From contig NZ_JAZHOH010000001.1 in the NCBI RefSeq assembly GCF_040419245.1, forward strand, positions 1,612,001 to 1,676,000: a DNA stretch of 64,000 nucleotides. The letters are read 5' to 3'. Made by a program: the position numbers and the translations under genes. This DNA is from Ewingella sp. CoE-038-23. Its GTDB lineage: Bacteria; Pseudomonadota; Gammaproteobacteria; Enterobacterales; Enterobacteriaceae. Below, piece by piece: positions 18,814 to 26,360 of this stretch. Under the pieces are notes generated by a model that was not told the origin of the DNA, did no database searches, and saw nothing but the letters and a program-made list of their open reading frames with translations. Numbering within the stretch: the stretch's first letter is position 1; each line of letters begins with the position of its first letter.

Positions 18814-19404
18814 ATGCGTTACGAAAGTGAACATAAGGCGAAAATTCGCGAGCAGATCCTCAAAGAGGCGGCTAAGGCAATTCGCATTAATGGTCCGGAA
18901 AAGGTCAGCGTAGCCGGAGTAATGAGCCAGGCTGGGTTAACCCATGGCGGATTTTATGCTCACTTCGCTTCGAAAGAGGCTCTGATTGAGGCCGCCATCG
19001 GCCAAATGTTTGACCAAAGCATGGCGCGCTGGGATAGAGACAACCAAGATCTGGCCCCGCGCGAACAGTTGGCGGGATATATCGACTTCTACTTATCGCC
19101 GTGGCATCGGGACAACCCGTCGCAGGGCTGCCCGGTGGCGGTACTGCTGACCGAAGCCCCGCGCATGACGCCGCCGTGCCGCACCGCCTTCTCCCAAGGT
19201 ATCGGCAGGCTGCGTGGCATGGTAGTCGGTCAGTTGCGAGATATTGGCGTGGAGGAGCCTGAAGCGGCGGCAGTGGCGCTGAGCGCCGAGCTGATGGGCA
19301 CGCTGTCATTGGCGCGCTGTGAGCCGGACATTGCCAAGTCGGATGCCCTCTTAGCCGCTGCCAAAAAACGCATCATGGCCCGGCTGTCGCTTATTAATCA
19401 CTGA
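18814..19404 (+). CDS. TetR/AcrR-family repressor of the efflux pair
   Basis: 196 residues from the ATG at 18814, where GGGAG lies 7 nt upstream; upstream in-frame codons have no ribosome site. The N-terminal helix-turn-helix (about residues 13-58) ends in AGLTHGGFYAHFASKEALI, the recognition helix of this subgroup. The C-terminal ligand domain has a Cys/Pro-rich loop (GCPVAVL, MTPPCRT). Placed as the second gene after the fusion protein, it most likely represses both divergent units by binding the ATGAT-N4-ATCAT palindromes at 17581-17618. The inducer is unknown. Confidence 0.88.
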   Translation: MRYESEHKAKIREQILKEAAKAIRINGPEKVSVAGVMSQAGLTHGGFYAHFASKEALIEAAIGQMFDQSMARWDRDNQDLAPREQLAGYIDFYLSPWHRDNPSQGCPVAVLLTEAPRMTPPCRTAFSQGIGRLRGMVVGQLRDIGVEEPEAAAVALSAELMGTLSLARCEPDIAKSDALLAAAKKRIMARLSLINH

Positions 19405-19426
19405 TCCGGCCTGATTCGTAGTAATA

Positions 19427-19458
19427 AAAAAGCCCTGAATATTCAGGGCTTTGTTTTT
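19427..19458. terminator. Bidirectional terminator between TetR gene and foxA
   Basis: AGCCCTGAAT (19431-19440) pairs perfectly with ATTCAGGGCT (19441-19450), flanked by AAAAAA on the left and TTGTTTTTT on the right, so it can stop transcripts from both convergent genes. Confidence 0.9.
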
Positions 19459-19504
19459 TGTACTCAAGGGCAACGTGTGAAGGTTTTCCCTTTTAAGTCA
19501 GCAA

Positions 19505-21622
19505 TTAGAAGTCGTAACCCACGGTAGCGACCACGGTGCGCTCCTGACCCCAATAGCAGTAGCTGGTGCCGTAACAGGCCGCGACATATTTCTTGTCGAA
19601 CAGGTTGTTAGCATTCAACTGCACGTACGCGCCTTTCAGCTGCGGGTTGAACTGCGCCAGGTTCATACGAACGGAAGCATCAACCAGCGTGGCAGACGGC
19701 ATGTGCACGGTGTTTTCGTTATCCGCCCACTGAGTGCCGATGTAACGCACGCCCGCGCCCAGATCAACACCGACCGGCGTATTGTACTGGCCCCAGATAG
19801 AAGCCATCTGTTTTGGCGTCACGTAAGGGGTGTTGCCGTCGTTAGTGGTTGAATCGTCAAAGCGCACTTTGTTGTAGGTGTAACCTGCCATCACGTTAAA
19901 GCGATCGGTAACTTGCTTCTTCGCTTCCAGCTCAAGGCCCTGTGAACGGATTTTACCCGCTGGCTCATAGTAGCTGCCGACCACCACGCGGTTGCCCACG
20001 TCGTCCTGCGTCAGATCATAAATCGCCGCGGTATACATGTCGGAAGTGCCGACCGGCTGGTACTTGATACCGGCTTCGTATTGCTCACTCTGCATCGGTT
20101 TCAGCAGGGTGTTGTTTGGACCCGGCAGAGCAGAAGGGGTCATCGCCTGACTGTAGCTGACGTATGGAGAGATGCCATTTTCAAACGCGTAAAGCAGGGA
20201 AGCGCGGCTGTTGAAGTGGCTGTCAGTACGCTCAGTGGTCACGTCGGTCAGGCCGATGGTGTCCACGGCGGCCGTTTTAGTTTTCAGACGGTCATAGCGG
20301 CCGGACAGGGTCAGGTGCCACTGGTTCCACGCCATATCATCCTGAATGTAAGTGCCATTCTGCTCATAACGGTTTTTGCCGGTTTTATCACTGTAGAACG
20401 CCAGATTTGGACCACCGGTGTAGCCGGTGTACGGGTTCAATTGGCTGGCCGTTGCGCCCAGAGATTTCAGGTCATTCATAAAGTAGGAGTAGTCGAAACC
20501 AACTACCACTTTATGTTCCAGCTCGCCGGTCGCGAAGTCCGCTTCCAACTGGTTATCCACGGCCACGCTGTCCAGGGAGGAGGTTTCGCCACTGTAATAG
20601 CGATTCATCAAGGTGCGATCGGCATTCCAGCCAGCCTGATAAACCTGATCCAACTCGGTGTTGGAGTGGGTGTAGCTGGTGTTTTGGCGGAAAGACCATA
20701 CGTCGTTAAACGCGTGGCGGAATTCGTAGCTGTAAATCTGCTCCCAGCGTTTGAACTGGTTCAGCGAAGATTCGCCGTCGAAGAAGCCACGGCTCAGGCG
20801 ATCGCCGTACAGGCTGCCGTCGGCTGGCACGGCGGCGTGATAGCCACCGGACGGATCTTTTTGCAGATAAGCGCGCAGTAACAGGGAGGTGTTTTCATCC
20901 GGTTGCCACATCAGCTGTGGAGAGATCGCATAACGCTCTTCACGCTGGTGGTCGTACTGAGTATCGCTGCTGCGGGTCATGCCGGTCAGGCGGAAAGCCC
21001 ACTGATCATTAATGGCGTTGGTGTAATCGAACGCGCCGCCCTTGGTGTTTTGCGTGCCGCCTGACAGGCGGAAGTGGCCTTCTTCAGTGAATTGCGGGCG
21101 CTTGGAGGTTTCCATCACGATGCCGCCCGGAATGCTCTGACCGTAGAGAGCAGAAGATGGCCCTTTCAGCACGTCGATGCGCTCGAGGAACCAAGGGTCA
21201 ACCTGAATGGAGTTGTAGCTGCCGCCGTCGCTCAGAATACGCAGGCCGTCGAGGAAGGTGTTGTTGACGTCACCGCCGTGGAAACCGCGCAGAGAAATGG
21301 TGTCGTAACGCGTTGCGCCACCGGCGAAGTTGGTGAACACGCCCGGCGTATAGTTCAGCGCGGCGTTAACGGTGGTGGCGTTCTGGTCGTCCATCTGCTG
21401 ACGAGTCACTACTGACACAGCCTGACCGGTGGTGATGATCGGCTGATCGGTTTTGGTTGCTGTACGACTGGTTTTCGCGTTGTAACCCTGAGTCGGGGTA
21501 TCGGCAGTTTGTGGCGGAGCTGCGGTCACGACAACGGTGTCTTCAGCGAACGAGGCAGCAGGTAGCGTCAGCGCCACGGCGCACAATAGCACCGAGCGTT
21601 TTAGAGGGAAGGCCAACAACAT
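19505..21622 (-). CDS. foxA: TonB-dependent siderophore receptor, FoxA-like (ferrioxamine)
   Basis: 705 residues from the ATG at 21622 (AGGGA 8 nt upstream). A signal peptide ends ASFA; a TonB box follows (EDTVVVTA). The plug domain (about 55-165) contains the GQAVSVVTRQQM and LKGPSSALYGQSIPGG phrases, and a 22-strand beta-barrel ends in the aromatic residue F (VGYDF). The C-terminal ACYGTSYCYWG loop with two Cys is characteristic of FhuA/FoxA-type hydroxamate receptors. It takes up ferric ferrioxamine or related siderophores across the outer membrane using TonB-ExbBD. A Fur box lies 180 bp upstream, with two terminator-like hairpins in the leader between them. Confidence 0.88.
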   Translation of the reverse strand: MLLAFPLKRSVLLCAVALTLPAASFAEDTVVVTAAPPQTADTPTQGYNAKTSRTATKTDQPIITTGQAVSVVTRQQMDDQNATTVNAALNYTPGVFTNFAGGATRYDTISLRGFHGGDVNNTFLDGLRILSDGGSYNSIQVDPWFLERIDVLKGPSSALYGQSIPGGIVMETSKRPQFTEEGHFRLSGGTQNTKGGAFDYTNAINDQWAFRLTGMTRSSDTQYDHQREERYAISPQLMWQPDENTSLLLRAYLQKDPSGGYHAAVPADGSLYGDRLSRGFFDGESSLNQFKRWEQIYSYEFRHAFNDVWSFRQNTSYTHSNTELDQVYQAGWNADRTLMNRYYSGETSSLDSVAVDNQLEADFATGELEHKVVVGFDYSYFMNDLKSLGATASQLNPYTGYTGGPNLAFYSDKTGKNRYEQNGTYIQDDMAWNQWHLTLSGRYDRLKTKTAAVDTIGLTDVTTERTDSHFNSRASLLYAFENGISPYVSYSQAMTPSALPGPNNTLLKPMQSEQYEAGIKYQPVGTSDMYTAAIYDLTQDDVGNRVVVGSYYEPAGKIRSQGLELEAKKQVTDRFNVMAGYTYNKVRFDDSTTNDGNTPYVTPKQMASIWGQYNTPVGVDLGAGVRYIGTQWADNENTVHMPSATLVDASVRMNLAQFNPQLKGAYVQLNANNLFDKKYVAACYGTSYCYWGQERTVVATVGYDF

Positions 21623-21677
21623 ATTCAAAGTCCCTATAGATATCGAGATGAAATATCGAGTTATAAAAAGTGTGTGT

Positions 21678-21708
21678 AAAAAAAGCCCATGACGGTGTCA
21701 TCTGAGCT
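21678..21708 (-). terminator. Intrinsic terminator inside the foxA leader (proximal)
   Basis: On the minus strand AGCTC-AG-ATGAC-ACC-GTCAT-GGGCT forms a 10-bp stem with a 2-nt bulge, then six T. It lies downstream of the Fur box and 56 bp before the foxA ATG. No leftward gene exists upstream within 1.8 kb, so it can only act on foxA's own transcript, or on antisense readthrough. Confidence 0.7.
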
Positions 21709-21742
21709 TAAAAGCCGGGCATTCGCGGGGAGTTATTCCCAC

Positions 21743-21772
21743 AACAAAAACACCCGCTCAAAGTGGGTGTTT
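21743..21772 (-). terminator. Second terminator-like hairpin inside the foxA leader (distal)
   Basis: On the minus strand AAACACCC (21772-21765), a 9-nt loop, GGGTGTTT (21755-21748), then TTG and TTG. A short frame ATG-AAT-AAA-CAC-CCA-CTT-TGA (21778-21758, MNKHPL) runs through its 5' arm but lacks a clear ribosome site. Confidence 0.6.
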
Positions 21773-21800
21773 ATTCATAACTTACGTGAATGCTAAACTT

Positions 21801-21819
21801 AATGATAATTGTTATCATT
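21801..21819 (-). promoter_or_regulatory. Fur box upstream of foxA
   Basis: AATGATAATTGTTATCATT is a near-perfect inverted repeat and matches the ferric uptake regulator consensus GATAATGATAATCATTATC. It implies iron repression of foxA. Confidence 0.85.
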
Positions 21820-21996
21820 ATTGTTTTTAAATTTCAAGGGAACTTTTAATAAAAATTTAAAATGAGGTTATTTTTTATCCTCATATTTATCATGGAATTG
21901 GCCGCATTTTGTTCGGTTACGGCTTAAGTCAATATTGCTTGTTAATAAAATGTTAAGTAAATTTTTGGCAATGATTCAACATGTGCGGAGAAGCTA

Positions 21997-22653
21997 ATGA
22001 GTGAAAAATGGCAGCAAGTTGATAGCTATATCGTGGATAAATTGGTGGACAGTGACGATACGCTGAACGCGATTTTGCAAAATAATGCGCGAGCCGGGCT
22101 GCCCGCACACGACGTGGCACCTAATCAGGGGAAACTTCTGGCGCTGTTTGCCCAAATGGTCGGAGCAAAACGCATTCTGGAGATCGGCACATTGGGCGCA
22201 TATAGCACGGTGTGGCTGGCCCGCGCTTTGCCGGAGGGCGGGGAGGTGGTGACGCTGGAGGCCGACCAACACCATGCACAGGTGGCGCGGCAAAATATAG
22301 AACTGGCGGGTTTGCAATCGCGCATCAAACTGCACCAAGGCCCGGCGCTGGACACTTTACCGAGGCTAATTGATTCAGGCCCGTTCGATATGATTTTCAT
22401 CGACGCCGACAAACCGAATAATCCTCATTACCTGCAATGGGCGCTCAAGCTCTCACGGCCCGGTACATTGATCATCGGTGACAACGTGGTGCGCGACGGC
22501 GAAGTGGTTAATCCCGCCAGCGACGACGATCGCGTGCAGGGCGTTAGAAGCTTCTTCGACCTGATTGCCGAAGAGCCGCGCTTGAGTGCCACCGCGCTGC
22601 AAACCGTCGGCAGTAAAGGCTGGGATGGCTTCTTGCTGGCCCGTGTTTTGTAA
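21997..22653 (+). CDS. SAM-dependent O-methyltransferase (class I, COMT-like)
   Basis: 218 residues. The S-adenosylmethionine site is seen as ILEIGTLGAYSTVWLARAL (motif I), with the acidic VVTLEADQHHA (motif II) and FDMIFIDADKPNN, the metal-binding aspartate region of cation-dependent O-methyltransferases. The length and order fit the bacterial family related to catechol and caffeoyl-CoA O-methyltransferases. It methylates small hydroxylated, often catechol-like, molecules, but its substrate here is unknown. It is divergent from foxA across the Fur-box region; a link with iron or catechols is only a guess. Confidence 0.88.
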   Translation: MSEKWQQVDSYIVDKLVDSDDTLNAILQNNARAGLPAHDVAPNQGKLLALFAQMVGAKRILEIGTLGAYSTVWLARALPEGGEVVTLEADQHHAQVARQNIELAGLQSRIKLHQGPALDTLPRLIDSGPFDMIFIDADKPNNPHYLQWALKLSRPGTLIIGDNVVRDGEVVNPASDDDRVQGVRSFFDLIAEEPRLSATALQTVGSKGWDGFLLARVL

Positions 22654-22762
22654 TAAATTAAGTAATTACTCACCTATCCCTAAACCTTTGCCCTAAATTT
22701 CCGATAAGAATTCAGTTCTTGGTCGTTCTATTTTAATTTTTAGGGTTAATAAGGGATTTTTG

Positions 22763-23050
22763 ATGAAAAAAGTATTACTTACCGCTGCTTTTGCCGTGCT
22801 GCTGTCCGGTTGTGCACAACAGACATTCAACCTGGGTCAGGGCGTGGCCACGAAGCCGAAAGAAGTGACCACGCATCACTTCTTCGTTAGCGGTATTGGT
22901 CAGCATAAAATGGTTGATGCGGCGAAAGTCTGCGGCGGCGCAGATAAAGTTTCTCGCGTAGAAGTTCAGGAAACTTTCCCTAACGTTCTGCTGAGCATCG
23001 TGACCTTTGGTATCTACACCCCACGTGAAGCGCGCGTTTATTGCGCATAA
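22763..23050 (+). CDS. Bor/Iss-family lipoprotein, copy 1
   Basis: 95 residues from the ATG at 22763 (AAGGGA upstream). The lipoprotein signal MKKVLLTAAFAVLLSGC has lipobox LSGC. The mature part, with THHFFVSGIGQ, DAAKVCGGADKV and LVTFGIYTPREARVYC-type residues, is that of lambda Bor and plasmid Iss, outer-membrane lipoproteins linked to serum resistance. Two Cys in the mature part may form a disulfide. A rho-independent terminator follows. A paralogue lies 260 bp downstream. In other genomes such genes are often prophage cargo, but no phage genes surround these. Confidence 0.9.
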   Translation: MKKVLLTAAFAVLLSGCAQQTFNLGQGVATKPKEVTTHHFFVSGIGQHKMVDAAKVCGGADKVSRVEVQETFPNVLLSIVTFGIYTPREARVYCA

Positions 23051-23069
23051 TAGGAAATTTTTCCTAGCT

Positions 23070-23096
23070 AAACGGGCGCCTGGTGCGCCCGTTTTC
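23070..23096 (+). terminator. Terminator after Bor copy 1
   Basis: ACGGGCGC (23072-23079) pairs with GCGCCCGT (23085-23092), followed by TTTTC. The stem is the same as that after copy 2. Confidence 0.85.
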
Positions 23097-23310
23097 ACAT
23101 CTGAACTCAGGCGGAAAAAGGCTTAGAAGCAGTAAGTTTAAAAGCTACATAACTCATTCACGATCCCTACAGGCAAAAGCCGGAACTTCACATTTTCACC
23201 AGAGTCTTATTGGCAAGTTTCACATGGATGAAACTGAAGGTCAGTTAAGGGCTGGGAAGGGCAATTTTGCCCTCCTGCAACAATGTTGGAATTTTTAAGG
23301 GATTAATGAA

Positions 23311-23598
23311 ATGAAAAAAGTTTTACTTACCGCGTTTTTTGCCGTGCTGCTAACCGGTTGTGCTCAGCAGACGTTTAATATGGATCAGGGCATCTCTTCT
23401 GAGCCTAAAAAAGAGGTCACGCACCACTTCTTCCTGAACGGTATCGGCCAGACTAAGACCATTGATGCGGCGAAAGTCTGCGGCGGTGCGGATAAAGTCG
23501 TGCGTGTTGAAGTTCAGGAAACCTTCCCTGATGTGGTCTTGCGCGTGCTGACGTTTGGCATTTACGCGCCGCGTGATGCTCGCGTCTTCTGCTCTTAA
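23311..23598 (+). CDS. Bor/Iss-family lipoprotein, copy 2
   Basis: 95 residues, paralogue of the gene at 22763 with the same signal and lipobox (VLLTGC), the same THHFF...GIGQ and DAAKVCGGADKVVRVEVQETFPDV phrases and a final Cys (RVFCS). AAGGGA lies before the ATG. Just upstream, GGGCAATTTTGCCC (near 23260) is a small hairpin that may be an attenuator or processing site. Expected in the outer membrane, perhaps protecting against complement or phage. The pair is a tandem duplication that has diverged. Confidence 0.9.
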   Translation: MKKVLLTAFFAVLLTGCAQQTFNMDQGISSEPKKEVTHHFFLNGIGQTKTIDAAKVCGGADKVVRVEVQETFPDVVLRVLTFGIYAPRDARVFCS

Positions 23599-23618
23599 TG
23601 AGTCGACGTTAGAAATAA

Positions 23619-23652
23619 AAACGGGCGCTCATCGGCGCCCGTTTCTTGTTTT
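23619..23652 (+). terminator. Terminator after Bor copy 2
   Basis: ACGGGCGC (23621-23628), loop, GCGCCCGT (23635-23642), then TTCTTGTTTT. An A-run precedes it, so it may also stop the convergent chromate transporter transcript. Confidence 0.85.
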
Positions 23653-23662
23653 AAACTGTGGC

Positions 23663-24184
23663 TTAACCTAGCGCCAGTCCCAGCACCGCGCCCACCGCCA
23701 GCACCCACAGCGGATGAAAACGCTTGCTCACCGCCAGCAGCGTGCAGATAGCAATTACCGCCGCCATGCTCAGATTCGGCGCCGTGGCCTTGGCTATCAA
23801 CAAGCCGCTGGAGACTACCAAGCCGACAGTCACCGGCACCAGTCCGCGCTGAACGATTTTCCGCCATGGCCGGTCTTTGTAGCGCTTCCAGCCTCCCATT
23901 ACGATAAGCGTAATGATGGAAGAGGGCCCGAACTTCGCCAGAGACGACACCAGCAGCCCCGCCCAGCCAGCCACCTGCCAGCCAACCAGCGGCACTATCA
24001 TCATATTCGGGCCGGGGGCCGCCTGCGCCAAGGCGAACAGGGCGCTGAACTCCTGAGCACTCATCCAATGATGCACTTGCACCACTTCGCGCTGCATCTC
24101 CGGCAGAATGGTATTACCGCCGCCGAAAGCCAAAACGGAAAGCTGGGTAAAGAGTAAAGCGAGAGAAATCAGCACCGCGCTCAT
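23663..24184 (-). CDS. Chromate transporter, short-chain CHR subunit (second gene)
   Basis: 173 residues from the ATG at 24184, which overlaps the upstream stop as ATGA. It is a single CHR domain with about five or six membrane helices and the conserved FGGGNTILPEMQREVV stretch and APGPNMM motif. Short CHR proteins work as pairs encoded next to each other, each equal to half of a full ChrA. They are proposed to expel chromate by a proton-linked or sulfate-like exchange. The pair with 24181-24759 is complete, and a divergent LysR gene lies upstream. Confidence 0.88.
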   Translation of the reverse strand: MSAVLISLALLFTQLSVLAFGGGNTILPEMQREVVQVHHWMSAQEFSALFALAQAAPGPNMMIVPLVGWQVAGWAGLLVSSLAKFGPSSIITLIVMGGWKRYKDRPWRKIVQRGLVPVTVGLVVSSGLLIAKATAPNLSMAAVIAICTLLAVSKRFHPLWVLAVGAVLGLALG

Positions 24185-24759
24185 GCTTTGCTCCTTGCAC
24201 AAATGAAAATACTAATGGGTGCCAGTACCAGCATTACCGGGAGCATCGGCATTCGCAATCCGGCTATCGCAATAACGCCAATCGCCACCAGCGCTAGCTG
24301 TAACCATTTGCCCCACAGCGGCGCCAGCATCTTGATGCCGGTGGAGAGCAACAGGCCACCCGCCGCGGCCGCCAGCCCGGCAAACAGATGCTCGATCACC
24401 ACGTCGTTTTGATAACGGGCATACACCAATCCGAGCAGCACCACGCACATGGTTGGCGCCAGAATCAGCCCCATCAGGGCCGACAGCGCGCCACGCAGCC
24501 CACGAAACTCCATCCCCAGCGCCACGGATAAATTAATAATATTGCCGCCTGGCAGAAATTGGCACAGCCCTAACAATTCGGTGAATTGCTCAGCGCTCAG
24601 CCAACGGCGCTTCTCGACCAGCATGTGTCTCGCCATTGGCAGCACGCCGCCAAATCCGGTCAGCCCGAGAATGAAAAAGCCCATAAACAGTTGTCGACAG
24701 TCGGGTGAGTGCAGGTCGCTTTCATGGTGAGAACGAGTCTCTATAGAGTGTTGAGTCAT
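24181..24759 (-). CDS. Chromate transporter, short-chain CHR subunit (first gene)
   Basis: 192 residues from the ATG at 24759 (GGGA 10 nt upstream); earlier in-frame starts would run into the promoter and coding region of the divergent LysR gene. The CHR signature FGGVLPMARHMLVEKR and the FLPGGNIINLSVALG segment replace the FGGG and APGP motifs of its partner, as expected for the two non-equivalent halves. Translationally coupled to the second subunit. The N-terminal ~25 residues are polar and His-rich. Confidence 0.87.
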   Translation of the reverse strand: MTQHSIETRSHHESDLHSPDCRQLFMGFFILGLTGFGGVLPMARHMLVEKRRWLSAEQFTELLGLCQFLPGGNIINLSVALGMEFRGLRGALSALMGLILAPTMCVVLLGLVYARYQNDVVIEHLFAGLAAAAGGLLLSTGIKMLAPLWGKWLQLALVAIGVIAIAGLRMPMLPVMLVLAPISIFICARSKA

Positions 24760-24871
24760 AATGGCAATTCCCTGAACAGCGTGCTTTACGCTCTGGTTTT
24801 TTTGCCATAATGCGCGGCGGCGTGCCATGATGTCTAATGCATTTAATGACCACAAAGGATACCTAAAAGGT

Positions 24872-25789
24872 ATGTCAAAATTGGATCTGCGAAAACTCCG
24901 CGCGTTTGTTACCGTGGTTGAAGAAGGCAGTATTTCCCGCGCAGCCGAGCGTCTTTTTATTCAGCAGCCGCCGTTAAGTCGCTTATTGCAGGGGCTGGAG
25001 CAGGATTTTGGCGTTCCACTGCTGGTTCGCCAGCCGCGCGGCGTGGTGGCGACCGATGCCGGAAGCGTGCTGCTGCAAGAGGCGCGGGCGCTGCTTTCAC
25101 GCGCCGACCAGCTGGAAGCGGCGATGCAGCGCGCGGCGCAGGGCAAGCAGGGAAGTATTACCGTCGGCTTTACCAGCTCTTCCGCGCTGCACTCTTTTGT
25201 GCCGGAAGTGCTGCGCCGCTATCGGGAAATTTACCCTACGGTGAGCACCCAGTTGGAGGAGGCGGGAAGCACCGAGCTATTGCAGGGCGTGCTGGCGCAG
25301 CGCATTGACCTCGCGTTCGTCAGGATGCCGGTTCACGGTATGCCCGAGTTGAAGGTGGAGCGCGTGTTGCAGGAGCCGATGCTGGTGGCGCTCCCGGCGG
25401 GGCATCGGCTGGCAACGCTGCCGCGCGACGAGCCGATTTCACTCAAGCTCTTGGCGAACGAGCCTTTTGTACTTTACCGACGCCCGGCGGGACAGGGGCT
25501 GTATGACGCCATTTTAGCCGCCTGTTTCCGTGCCGGGTTTAGCCCGCAAATAGTGCAGGAGGCACCGCGTCTGACCTCATGCCTGAGCCTGGTGGGCGCT
25601 GGGCTTGGCGTGTCTATCGTGCCGGAGTCAATCACCCGGCTGGGTGGTGAGGGGATGGTGTTTCTGCCGCTGGTGCCGCAGGCGCAGCTCAGCGCGCCAC
25701 TCTATTTGGCTCGCCGCGAAGACAGCGGCTCATCGGCAATCATCAATACTTTCTGTGAGTTGCTGCGCACTCAGCTGGTGGATAGTTAA
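24872..25789 (+). CDS. LysR-family regulator next to the chromate transporter
   Basis: 305 residues from the ATG at 24872 (MSKLDLRKLRAFVTVVEEGS). An AAAGG directly precedes it and an AAAGGAT lies further up; starts upstream are possible. The helix-turn-helix (SISRAAERLFIQQPPLSRLLQGLE) and the later GLGVSIVPES phrase are typical LysR. It belongs to the CatR/BenM-CbbR-like subgroup by appearance. Being divergent from the CHR pair it probably controls it, with the shared region 24760-24871 as target. Its stop overlaps the convergent ArsR gene by 4 bp. Confidence 0.87.
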   Translation: MSKLDLRKLRAFVTVVEEGSISRAAERLFIQQPPLSRLLQGLEQDFGVPLLVRQPRGVVATDAGSVLLQEARALLSRADQLEAAMQRAAQGKQGSITVGFTSSSALHSFVPEVLRRYREIYPTVSTQLEEAGSTELLQGVLAQRIDLAFVRMPVHGMPELKVERVLQEPMLVALPAGHRLATLPRDEPISLKLLANEPFVLYRRPAGQGLYDAILAACFRAGFSPQIVQEAPRLTSCLSLVGAGLGVSIVPESITRLGGEGMVFLPLVPQAQLSAPLYLARREDSGSSAIINTFCELLRTQLVDS

Positions 25790-26139
25790 AGATGTTCTTC
25801 GGAGATATGGCGCACCGTGGCTTCCAGCGTGCTGGAGTCGGATTCAATGGCGCTCAGCAGGGAGTCGAGTAAACCGGGGAAGCGGGCGTCGAGATCTTCG
25901 CGACGCAAAGATAACAAGTTGGCGCGGCCGTCCGGGCGCTGCCAGATAACGCCGCTGTCGCGCAGCACGCGCCAGTGGTGGGTTAGGGTCGATTTCGACA
26001 AGCCCTGCAACAGGGTTCCGCAAGGGTGTTCGCCGCCTTTGGCTAGCGTGCGTACAACGGCTAAACGCAGCGGATTGCCCAGTGCTGTCAGTACATTCTC
26101 TAAGCGAATCTGCTCGCGCTCGGGGTGGTTCGCTATCAT
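25786..26139 (-). CDS. ArsR-family winged-helix regulator
   Basis: 117 residues. The domain starts ENVLTALGNPLRLAVVRTLA and has the recognition helix SKSTLTHHWRVLRDSGVIWQRPDGRANLLSLR. A single Cys (EHPCGTLL) lies where metal-sensing ArsR proteins have two, so it may not be a metalloregulator. It is divergent from the stand-alone EF-G gene across a 221-bp region with two palindromes (26253-26272, 26301-26330), which are candidate operators. The target could be itself or the EF-G gene. Confidence 0.87.
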   Translation of the reverse strand: MIANHPEREQIRLENVLTALGNPLRLAVVRTLAKGGEHPCGTLLQGLSKSTLTHHWRVLRDSGVIWQRPDGRANLLSLRREDLDARFPGLLDSLLSAIESDSSTLEATVRHISEEHL

Positions 26140-26252
26140 TGGAATGATCCTCTTTCTTTCACGCCGATATGCGTGGGACGCGCAATATAGCTCATACAGC
26201 TACACTCTTTAAAGCACACATCACAACGATTTCACTAATAGAATAAATTTAT

Positions 26253-26272
26253 TGTACGAATATACTCGTACA
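26253..26272. promoter_or_regulatory. Palindrome in the ArsR / EF-G promoter region
   Basis: TGTACGA-ATATAC-TCGTACA: perfect 7-bp arms separated by 6 bp. Its place between two divergent genes, one encoding a winged-helix repressor, makes it a likely operator. Confidence 0.5.
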
Positions 26273-26300
26273 GTTGTATTATGCCTCTCGTTAAATGAAA

Positions 26301-26330
26301 TGACGCAAAACTGCACTAGGCAGTGCGTCA
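26301..26330 (+). promoter_or_regulatory. Stem-loop or operator just before the EF-G gene
   Basis: TGACGCA (26301-26307) and TGCGTCA (26324-26330) are perfect inverted repeats around a loop that itself contains CTGC-ACTAG-GCAG. It ends 30 bp before the ATG of the EF-G gene and could be a protein-binding site or a 5' UTR hairpin. Confidence 0.45.
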
Positions 26331-26360
26331 ACTTTGCCATCCATCACGTAAGGACGTTAT

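Noticed and set aside
20081..20881. 266-codon plus-strand frame opposite foxA
   Set aside because: Antisense shadow of the TonB receptor gene.
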